From contig NZ_FJUR01000001.1 of the NCBI RefSeq assembly GCF_900067135.1, positions 248,001 to 312,000 on the forward strand: a DNA stretch of 64,000 nt, given 5' to 3'. Made by a program: the position numbers and the translations under genes. The notes beneath the pieces were generated by a model that worked only from the letters and a program-made list of their open reading frames with translations, was not told the DNA's origin and ran no database searches. Position 1 is the stretch's first letter. The number at the start of each line of letters is the position of its first letter. Shown here piece by piece: positions 43,115 to 50,185 of this stretch. The stretch is from Rhizobium sp. 9140. GTDB lineage: Bacteria; Pseudomonadota; Alphaproteobacteria; Rhizobiales; Rhizobiaceae.

Positions 43115-44402
43115 CGTTCCGGCCGGCGGGCGCTGCGGAACCCGGATCTTGCGGCTTGCGGCCGAGCGCTGCGTCCTCGAGCACCGAAATAGTGCCGAAC
43201 AGGAACCACAGCAATCCCGCGGTCTTGATGGAGTAGCCGCTGTCGCTGATGATCATCAGCAGCAGCAGGTAGACGATGACCATGCCATGGAAGGTCCGGG
43301 CCTTCACGCTGTTAAGCGGCGCGAACACGAGCAGGCCCCAGAGTCCCATGAAGCCGAACAGGCCGAACTTCGTCAGCGTATAGGCAAGCCCCGAATCCGC
43401 CGTGAACTGCGTCGTCGTCTGCGCGCCGAACACCACGCGCAGATCGAGCGAGGTGAGAAGGTGCGCGGTCACCTGGAACCGCCCGCCGATATCGTTCGGC
43501 CCGCCCTGCGTACCCGACTGGATGCCGTAATAGGCAAGCACCGCCAGCATGATGAATGGCAGCACGTACCATGCAAGACGCGGCATGAAGCGGTAGACCG
43601 GCAGAAGCAGCGTCATCAGGATGCAGGTGTAGAGCCCGAACCGCGCATCGCCGAGCGCGATCACCGTGAGGGCAAGAAAGAGCGTCGCGAAGCGCAGACG
43701 CATGGTTGGCCGGAACAGGCACCAGCCATAGACGATCGCCCCGAAATTGCCGACCGAGACCGGCTCCAGAAAGACCGATGACACGCGGTGCATGCCGAGA
43801 AACGGCAGGATGGTGCGCGCGCTCGGCCGCATGCCGCTGATGAAGAGGCCGGTGGTCTGGCCGTAGAGCTGATCGACGGTGACGCTGCCGCGCGCGAGAT
43901 AGTAGCCGATGACGTTGAAGAAGGAGATGTAGACGTCGAGCGCCATGTACTCGAACAGGCCGACGGCCACCACGATAGCCGCCGAGATAAAGACCAGCCT
44001 GTCGGCAAGCTTCAGGTCCTGCAGCGTCCGGCCGGCGAAATAGAAGCCGATGGGAATGAGGATGTCGCGCACGGCCTTGAGGTCGGGCGCGCCGCGCATG
44101 GTGAAGAGGAAGATCATGTAGGAGATGTAGACGGCCAGCAGCATGTAGGGTGCCGTGCGCCGCCCGAGCGCCACGATGAAGACGCAGCCGACCAGCACCA
44201 TTTCCGACATCATCACATGCCCGTCGGAGACCCGCATGACACGTGTGTTGACGAGGCAGAGAAGCGCGTTGAAGACGAGGCCACCGATGACGCTGAAGGC
44301 CGCAAGCCGCGTGTAGAGCCCCCGCCAGGCGTCGTCATTCTTGGCCGCAAGACCGCCGACCGGCAGGGCATATCGCGCGGATACGTCCTGAAGAACGCTC
44401 AT
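43101..44402 (-). CDS. Wzy/O-antigen-ligase-like polysaccharide polymerase
   Basis: Polytopic inner-membrane protein of 433 residues with about 11 predicted helices and a large periplasmic loop. The loop contains RPSARTILPFLGMHRVSSVFLEPVSVGNFGA, where an Arg and the FLEPVS motif resemble Wzy/O-antigen ligase-type polymerases. It is translated with the Wzz-like protein (TGATG overlap of the Wzz stop and this start). Sequence conservation in this class is low, so polymerase versus ligase cannot be separated. Confidence 0.8.
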   Translation of the reverse strand: MSVLQDVSARYALPVGGLAAKNDDAWRGLYTRLAAFSVIGGLVFNALLCLVNTRVMRVSDGHVMMSEMVLVGCVFIVALGRRTAPYMLLAVYISYMIFLFTMRGAPDLKAVRDILIPIGFYFAGRTLQDLKLADRLVFISAAIVVAVGLFEYMALDVYISFFNVIGYYLARGSVTVDQLYGQTTGLFISGMRPSARTILPFLGMHRVSSVFLEPVSVGNFGAIVYGWCLFRPTMRLRFATLFLALTVIALGDARFGLYTCILMTLLLPVYRFMPRLAWYVLPFIMLAVLAYYGIQSGTQGGPNDIGGRFQVTAHLLTSLDLRVVFGAQTTTQFTADSGLAYTLTKFGLFGFMGLWGLLVFAPLNSVKARTFHGMVIVYLLLLMIISDSGYSIKTAGLLWFLFGTISVLEDAALGRKPQDPGSAAPAGRNVSAA

Positions 44403-46498
44403 CAGGCGGCCGCCTCGACGATCACGACGCCGACGAGCTTGGTTCTCCAGGGGCCGAGCGTCTGTGCGAGATCCTTGAGGTCGGCGCGACCCACCCGGCC
44501 GGGCCGCATGACGATGGCGATCGCGTCGCTGTCCTTCACGAAGGCCATCAGCCGCGCGGCATTCTCTTCCCCCGTGGCATCGACCACGGAAAAGTCAGCC
44601 GGTGCCGGCTTGATCGCCGCCGACAGGAGCGAGCCCGAGGCGCGACTGCGCTGCCGCGGCATGGCATGGCGATCGAGACGGCGGTAACTGACGCTGTCGA
44701 AAGCCGGGACACCGCCCATCTGCATGCGCTTCAGCGTGCCGGCCAGCAGAGACGAGGCAGGCACGGATGCCGCTGCGATATCGACGGCCGCACCCGTATC
44801 GGCCAACGCGAGCGCGATGTCGCCCACCAGCGTCTCATCCGGCTTTTCCATGCCGGGCGAGAGAAAGACGATCCGGGCCGGCAGGGCCGCAACCGCATCG
44901 GTCAGCACATAGGCCGAGCGCGTGACGCCGGCCTCGCGTTGGCGTTCTGCGGCATGCGACCGTGCAGCCGCCTTGCCGGAAAACGGCAGGCGGCGCTTCA
45001 TCCGCCCGACGAGACCGCCGGTGCGCCGCGAACGCCCGGAAGGCCAGCCATCGTCCGGCACATCCGATGTTCCCCGCGTCTGGCTACCCGTCCGGCGTGC
45101 CGCGATGCGGGCGATGACGGGGACGCCGAGCGTATCGACGATCTGCCGGTCGGAGGTCACGCGCCCGTCGAGCAGGTCCAGCCCGACGGCGATGGCCGAT
45201 CCGGCCGCGGCCCCGAACAGGAAGCCGGCGATGGCGACCAGCAGGGCGGAGGCCCGCGTCGTCTTTGTCGGCGGCAGGGCCTCCGAGATGATGCGGGAAT
45301 TGCCCGAACCGATATCGTACTGGCGGCTCAACTCTTCCGAGCGCGTGACGAATGAGGTGTAGACGCCGCGGATCGCATCGGCCTCGCTCTGCAGTTGCGC
45401 AAGGGTCGTACGCGCATCGCCGCTGTCGCCATTGGCGTTGCGAAGCGCGGCGAAGCGCGTTTCGAGCGCCGCGACATTGGCCTTGCTGCGCTCATAGGTA
45501 TTCCGCACCGAATCCTGAACGCGCTTCAGCTCCGACTCCAGTGCCCGCCGCATGCTTTCGGCCTGCGCCTGCGCCGTTTGGAGCTGCGGATGGCGGCTGC
45601 CGAGGCTGGTCTGCAACTCCGCCAGCCGGTCGAGCGTCTGCGCATAGCGCGTGCGCAACGTCGTGACCGACGTCTGCTGCAGCGCTTCGGGGATCGCGCC
45701 TGAGGCGAGATCGCCCGTCGTGAGAGTGCGAACCTGATTGTAATTGATCTGCTGCTGCTCAAGGGCTGCGCGGGCACTGCCGAGCTGCTGCGTCACAGCC
45801 TCGAGTTGCTGGTCGGTCACAAGGCCCTTTTCGCCGGTGCTGATCAGGCCGTTCTGCGTACGGAACTTGACGACCTTGTCTTCGGCTTCGAGCAACCGCT
45901 TGCGCAGCTCTTCGGCCTCGACCTGAAGGCTCATGCTGGCCTTGAGGCTCTTGTCGGACCCGATCTTGTTCGCCTTTTCCAGGTAGATCGCCGAGACGGT
46001 ATTGGCGATCTCGGCGGCGCGCGCCGCGTTCGGATGCTGGGCGGTGATAGTGAAGACTAGCGACTGGTCGGCACGGGCGATGATAAGGTTCTGTGCGAGC
46101 GTCGCCGCAGCGCCCGCCGCTGCCGCCTCTTCCGAAACGGGGGCCGGTGCCGACCGGCCGAGAAGCCGGCCGATCAGTCCCACCTTCGCCTGGAAAAAAG
46201 GATCCTCCTGCAATGCGAGCTTGCGCGCGGCCTCGGAGAGAACGCTGAAGGACTGCATGACGTAGATCTGGCTGTCGATCGCCTGCTGCGCCTGTGCCGG
46301 TGCGGCGGTATCGCCGGCAGACTGGCCGACGGCGGCAAGCCGCTCCGGGTCGAGCAGGATCTGGGTTGAGGCACGGAACACGGCCGGCTGGCTGAGAACG
46401 AAGGCAAACCCCAGGCCACCGAAGATCAGCGCCGTCACGACGACGATGCCGATGCGGCGCATCACGATCGACGGAAGTTGAAAGACGTCGATGTCCAT
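44402..46498 (-). CDS. Wzz/GumC-type polysaccharide co-polymerase with degenerate BY-kinase domain
   Basis: Chain-length or export regulator. It has 698 residues from the ATG at 46498 (GGAAG before); the frame remains open 73 codons upstream. A Wzz domain with a first helix (about 17-37), a long periplasmic coiled coil (about 190-350) and a second helix (about 417-440) precedes a cytoplasmic BY-kinase-like domain (about 530-698). In that domain the Walker A position (ARIVFLSPGMEKPDETLVG, about 541-559) has no GKS/T. A Walker-B-like FSVVDATG is kept. There is no C-terminal Tyr cluster, so kinase activity is unlikely. Confidence 0.88.
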   Translation of the reverse strand: MDIDVFQLPSIVMRRIGIVVVTALIFGGLGFAFVLSQPAVFRASTQILLDPERLAAVGQSAGDTAAPAQAQQAIDSQIYVMQSFSVLSEAARKLALQEDPFFQAKVGLIGRLLGRSAPAPVSEEAAAAGAAATLAQNLIIARADQSLVFTITAQHPNAARAAEIANTVSAIYLEKANKIGSDKSLKASMSLQVEAEELRKRLLEAEDKVVKFRTQNGLISTGEKGLVTDQQLEAVTQQLGSARAALEQQQINYNQVRTLTTGDLASGAIPEALQQTSVTTLRTRYAQTLDRLAELQTSLGSRHPQLQTAQAQAESMRRALESELKRVQDSVRNTYERSKANVAALETRFAALRNANGDSGDARTTLAQLQSEADAIRGVYTSFVTRSEELSRQYDIGSGNSRIISEALPPTKTTRASALLVAIAGFLFGAAAGSAIAVGLDLLDGRVTSDRQIVDTLGVPVIARIAARRTGSQTRGTSDVPDDGWPSGRSRRTGGLVGRMKRRLPFSGKAAARSHAAERQREAGVTRSAYVLTDAVAALPARIVFLSPGMEKPDETLVGDIALALADTGAAVDIAAASVPASSLLAGTLKRMQMGGVPAFDSVSYRRLDRHAMPRQRSRASGSLLSAAIKPAPADFSVVDATGEENAARLMAFVKDSDAIAIVMRPGRVGRADLKDLAQTLGPWRTKLVGVVIVEAAA

Positions 46499-46824
46499 AG
46501 GGCTTCCATATCCACGCCAGGTTGTTTTGTCAGCGCTCAGTTTCGGCTCGGCGGGATTCGGACAATGACCAGCAGCCCGCACGAGGTTCTCGATCCGAAG
46601 AATTGACAGCTTATGGTTAACAACCCCTGAACGTTGCGGCTTACGTAGACGCGAAGCACAGCATTTGCAGGGACTTAATCGAGCGGATTTCAGAGCCGGC
46701 GCCATATCAGGCGTCACTTGAGGAAACTTTAGCTATATTCCTTAGGCCGTTTTTAGCCTGCAAGCGCTATCCCTGCGTCATCAGAGCCACAGGCCCTCGA
46801 GCCGCGCTGCAAAGGAGTGACGCC
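46499..46824. other. Divergent promoter region Wzz / carrier protein operon
   Basis: A 326-bp gap, clearly A/T-richer than its flanks in two patches (about 46600-46630 with GGTTAACAACC, and 46720-46760 with CTTTAGCTATATTCC). It should hold divergent promoters for the polymerase/co-polymerase pair and for the aminoacyl-carrier-protein operon. No ORF, RNA or strong operator repeat was found. Confidence 0.45.
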
Positions 46825-47073
46825 GTGAAGACACAGATCCGTGAGATGCTTGCCCAATATGCCTCCCTGCCCTCGGCAGCCGGTCTGGACGACGATGCGG
46901 ACCTCTATGCAGCCGGCATGTCGTCGCATGGCTCGGTGCAGCTGATGCTGGCGCTCGAAGACACGTTCGATGTCGAGTTTCCCGACAACCTCTTGAACCG
47001 CAAGTCCTTCTCCACGATCGCCATCATCGAGCAGACGGTCAACCAGCTGGTGGCCGGGAAAGAAGCCGCCTGA
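46825..47073 (+). CDS. Acyl/aminoacyl carrier protein
   Basis: Small acidic four-helix carrier protein, 82 residues. The phosphopantetheine attachment site is Ser34 in DLYAAGMSSHGSVQLML, where the usual DSL reads SSH. This is the first gene of a five-gene operon. A specialised role distinct from fatty-acid ACP is inferred because the next genes include an amino acid:[carrier protein] ligase; in that family the partner carrier is encoded in the same cluster. A canonical site, GGAG, lies upstream of the ATG. The stop overlaps the next ATG by one base. Confidence 0.93.
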   Translation: MKTQIREMLAQYASLPSAAGLDDDADLYAAGMSSHGSVQLMLALEDTFDVEFPDNLLNRKSFSTIAIIEQTVNQLVAGKEAA

Positions 47074-48254
47074 TGGACGTCGCCCTCAACGCTCAAGGAT
47101 CGACGCTGCTGGAGCGCGCCCGCCGCGTGGCCGGCATCGCCGGCCAGCACGCCGACGACGTGGACCGCAATGCCCGCTTCCCGCGCGAAGCGGCGGATGC
47201 CCTGATCTCGGAACGGCTGCTGTCGATCCAGATCCCCGTCACGCTGGGCGGAGAGGGCGCGACGACCGCCCAGATCGCGGAAGTCTGCACCGTTCTCGGC
47301 CAAGCCTGCTCCGCCTCTGCCATGGTCTTCGCCATGCACCACATCAAACTGTCGAGCCTCGTATCCCACGGCATCGACAGCCCCTGGCACCAGAGCTTCA
47401 TGCGCCGCATCGTTGACGAACAGCTTCTCATCGCCTCGGCGACGACGGAAGGCGGCATCGGCGGCAACATGCGCAATTCGATCTGCGCCATCGAGATCGA
47501 CGGGGATACCTGTCGGCTTCAGAAGGACGCGACGGTCATTTCCTACGGCCGCCATGCGGACGCGATCCTCATCACCTCCCGCGCCCATGCCGATGCCGTG
47601 ACGACCGACCAGGTCATGACCGTATTCACGAAGGATCAGTATACACTCGAGCGCACCAACGAATGGGACACGCTCGGCATGCGCGGCACCTGTTCGGAAG
47701 GTTATCTCTTCAAGGGCGAGGCCCCGAAGGAACAGATCCTGCCGAAACCTTTCGCGGAGATCGCGGCGCAATCCATGCTGGCAAGCTCGCACCTGCTCTG
47801 GGGCGGCGTCTGGTACGGCATCGCGGTCAATGCGATGACCCGCGCCCAGGCTTTCGTGCGCGCCGCAGCCCGCAAGAGCCCCGGCCAGACACCGCCCGGC
47901 GCGCTTCACCTCGCGGAAGCCTCCAGCCTCCTGCAACAGGTCCGCGCCAACGTCACGGCCGGCCTTGCCCGCTATGAGGCAGCCCTTGCCGAGCCGGAAC
48001 TGCTCTCCTCCATGGGCTTCTCCGTCGCGATGAACAACGTGAAGATCGCAGTCTCCCGGACCGTGCCGCAGATCATCGACCACGCCATGCAGATCACCGG
48101 CATCATGGGCTATAAGAACGGCACCCCGTTCTCGCTCGGACGCCACCTGCGCGACGCACAGTCCGCGCAGCTGATGATCTCCAACGACCGCATTCTCGCC
48201 AATACGTCGAACATGCTTCTCGTCAACAAGATTGAAACCAACCTTCTGGGGTAA
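47073..48254 (+). CDS. Acyl-CoA dehydrogenase-family flavoprotein acting near a carrier protein
   Basis: FAD protein with the acyl-CoA dehydrogenase fold, 393 residues. Seen: N-terminal helical domain, the middle beta-domain with TTEGGIGGNMRNS and the WDTLGMRGTCSEGYLF loop, and the C-terminal helix bundle ending ITGIMGYKNGTPFSLGRHLRDAQSAQ. At the place of the common catalytic Glu (YEGT) it has ILANT, more like the isovaleryl-type layout in which the base lies elsewhere. Between carrier protein and ligase genes, the natural inference is dehydrogenation of a carrier-bound aminoacyl thioester, as prolyl-carrier dehydrogenases do. Activity is unproven. Confidence 0.88.
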   Translation: MDVALNAQGSTLLERARRVAGIAGQHADDVDRNARFPREAADALISERLLSIQIPVTLGGEGATTAQIAEVCTVLGQACSASAMVFAMHHIKLSSLVSHGIDSPWHQSFMRRIVDEQLLIASATTEGGIGGNMRNSICAIEIDGDTCRLQKDATVISYGRHADAILITSRAHADAVTTDQVMTVFTKDQYTLERTNEWDTLGMRGTCSEGYLFKGEAPKEQILPKPFAEIAAQSMLASSHLLWGGVWYGIAVNAMTRAQAFVRAAARKSPGQTPPGALHLAEASSLLQQVRANVTAGLARYEAALAEPELLSSMGFSVAMNNVKIAVSRTVPQIIDHAMQITGIMGYKNGTPFSLGRHLRDAQSAQLMISNDRILANTSNMLLVNKIETNLLG

Positions 48255-48260
48255 CCGACC

Positions 48261-49169
48261 ATGGATATGCAGCTTTCCTTGCTTGACCGGCTGTTTGCGG
48301 CCGGCCTCCTCATCGACACCGGCGTCGATGGCCTTTACGGCCGCAGCGGCGTGTTCGAAGACGTCATCACCCGCTTCGAAGCCGTCATCGATGGCCTCGG
48401 CGGCGTCGACAAGCCGGAGGCGATCCGCTTCCCGCCCGGCATGAACCGCGCCCATTTCGAAGGCTCGGGCTACATGAAGAGCTTTCCGCAGCTCGCCGGC
48501 ACCATCCATTCCTTCTGCGGCTGCGAGCTCGACCATGTCAGCCTGCTGACCTGCATGGAAGAGGGCAAGGACTGGACCGGCCAGCAACAGGCGACCGACA
48601 TCGTTCTGACGCCTGCCGCCTGCTACCCGCTCTATCCGACGATCGCCAAGCGTGGCGCCCTGCCAGCCGGCGGCGGCCTCTTCGACCTGCAGTCCTACTG
48701 CTTCCGTCATGAGCCGTCGAAGGAGCCGACCCGCATGCAGCTGTTCCGCATGCGGGAATATGTCCGCATGGGCAAGCCGGCGGACGTCGTCGCCTTCCGC
48801 CAGGATTGGATGGAGCGTGGAACCAAGCTGATGGAATCGGTCGGCCTGCCCGTCGAGATCGACGTCGCCAACGACCCCTTCTTCGGCCGCGCCGGCAAGA
48901 TGTACAAGAACAACCAGCGCAACCAGAACCTCAAGTTCGAGCTGCTGATCCCCGTCAACGCCAATGCCGGCCCGACCGCCTGCATGAGCTTCAACTACCA
49001 TCAGGACCATTTCGGCAAGACCTGGGGCCTGACGACGGACGACGGCGAAACGGCGCACACCGCCTGCGTCGGCTTCGGCCTGGAGCGCATCGCGCTGGCG
49101 CTCTTCAAGCACCACGGCCTCGACGTGAACGAATGGCCGGCACACGTCCGCAAGACGCTCTGGGGCTGA
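48261..49169 (+). CDS. Amino acid:[carrier protein] ligase (class II aaRS homologue)
   Basis: Homologue of the catalytic core of atypical SerRS that activates a small amino acid with ATP and loads it onto the phosphopantetheine arm of a carrier protein rather than tRNA. It has 302 residues and no tRNA-binding domain. Class II motif 2 is [22 protein letters not shown] and motif 3 is [15 protein letters not shown]. Zinc ligands expected for the family are visible as Cys in TPAACYP, Glu in RHEPS and Cys in HTACVG. Characterised members (Bradyrhizobium, Agrobacterium) prefer glycine or alanine; the specificity here is not readable by eye. Confidence 0.93.
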   Translation: MDMQLSLLDRLFAAGLLIDTGVDGLYGRSGVFEDVITRFEAVIDGLGGVDKPEAIRFPPGMNRAHFEGSGYMKSFPQLAGTIHSFCGCELDHVSLLTCMEEGKDWTGQQQATDIVLTPAACYPLYPTIAKRGALPAGGGLFDLQSYCFRHEPSKEPTRMQLFRMREYVRMGKPADVVAFRQDWMERGTKLMESVGLPVEIDVANDPFFGRAGKMYKNNQRNQNLKFELLIPVNANAGPTACMSFNYHQDHFGKTWGLTTDDGETAHTACVGFGLERIALALFKHHGLDVNEWPAHVRKTLWG

Positions 49170-49175
49170 TCGACC

Positions 49176-50144
49176 ATGCAAGCCGTCTTTCCCGGCATCG
49201 TGCCCGAGACCTATCGCCCGCATGCGCTCCACGACAAGGAGCGCATGTGGCCGGAGACCAACTGCTACATCGATCTCTGGATCGAGGTCTTGAACACACT
49301 GGGCCTGCCGCCGGAAGCCATGCTCGGCTTCACACTGACGCAGGACTTCGAGGGCGACCAGTTCACCTTCTTCAAGGTGCCGCTGGAGGACCTCGAAGCG
49401 CTCTACGGCATCACCTGCACGGAACTTGCCATCTTCGACAAGGTCGAACGGCATCTGGAGACCCAGATCGCCCGCGGCCGTCTCTGCCTCGTCGAGATGG
49501 ACAGCTTCTTCATGCCCGACACCGCGGGCGTCGCCTATGGCCGCGAACACGGCAAGACGACGATCGGCATCAACCGGCTGGACGTGGCCTCGCGCAGCCT
49601 CGACTACTTCCACAATGGCGGCTTCTTCCATCTGGAAGGCGACGATTTCGACGGCCTGTTCCAGACGCTCGGACACCCGGCGGCGCTGCCGCTCCTGCCC
49701 TATACCGAATTCGCCAAGCTGCCGGCCGTGCTGCCGGACGAGGCGCGCATCCGGGAGAAGGCGCAGGCGCTGCTGGCCTTTCACTTCGCCCGCCGCCCGC
49801 AGGACAACCCGTTTCGCGCCTTTGCCGCCGTTTTCCCGGCGCAGGTTGAGGCTCTGGCCAGCCGCGACTTCGATTTCTTCCACAAGTACGCCTTCAACAC
49901 GCTTCGCCAGTTCGGCGCGAATTATGAACTGCTCGCCACCCATCTCGGCTGGCTTGCACCGGACGGTCTCTATGAGGCGGAACGGCTCGCAGCCCTGAAG
50001 ATCTCCGAGGTCGGCAAGACCGTGCAGTTTCAGGTCGCCCGCGCCGTCAACCGCAAGAAATTCGACGCTCTGGCCGGTACGCTGACGCCGGCCGCAGAGG
50101 CTTGGGATGCTCTGATGCAAGGGCTGGCGGCAAAGCTCGCCTGA
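49176..50144 (+). CDS. DUF1839 family protein, possible aminoacyl transferase
   Basis: Conserved companion of amino acid:[carrier protein] ligases with no assigned activity. It has 322 residues. The N-terminal half contains ETNCYIDLWIEVLNTLG with Cys30, then LVEMDSFFMPDT (Asp109), YGREHGKTTIGI (His125) and YFHNGGFFHL. This Cys - Asp/Pro - His order resembles the BtrH_N cysteine acyltransferases that move acyl groups from a carrier protein to an acceptor. The C-terminal half is helical. It starts 6 bp after the ligase stop. A transferase role is my inference. Confidence 0.88.
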   Translation: MQAVFPGIVPETYRPHALHDKERMWPETNCYIDLWIEVLNTLGLPPEAMLGFTLTQDFEGDQFTFFKVPLEDLEALYGITCTELAIFDKVERHLETQIARGRLCLVEMDSFFMPDTAGVAYGREHGKTTIGINRLDVASRSLDYFHNGGFFHLEGDDFDGLFQTLGHPAALPLLPYTEFAKLPAVLPDEARIREKAQALLAFHFARRPQDNPFRAFAAVFPAQVEALASRDFDFFHKYAFNTLRQFGANYELLATHLGWLAPDGLYEAERLAALKISEVGKTVQFQVARAVNRKKFDALAGTLTPAAEAWDALMQGLAAKLA

Positions 50145-50185
50145 TCTCGCATCCGCCGACGACAGACAGGAAACCTCAGGACATC

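Noticed and set aside
46499..46717. 73-codon N-terminal extension of the Wzz-like protein
   Set aside because: The ATG at 46498 has a good ribosome-binding site and gives the usual short cytoplasmic N-terminus; the extension is Arg/Cys-rich and unlike the family.
46905..50120. A 1071-codon open frame on the minus strand across the carrier-protein operon
   Set aside because: It is antisense to four well-supported genes, reads as His/Asp/Arg/Gly-rich filler without domains, and has no ribosome-binding site. It is a by-product of GC-rich codon bias.
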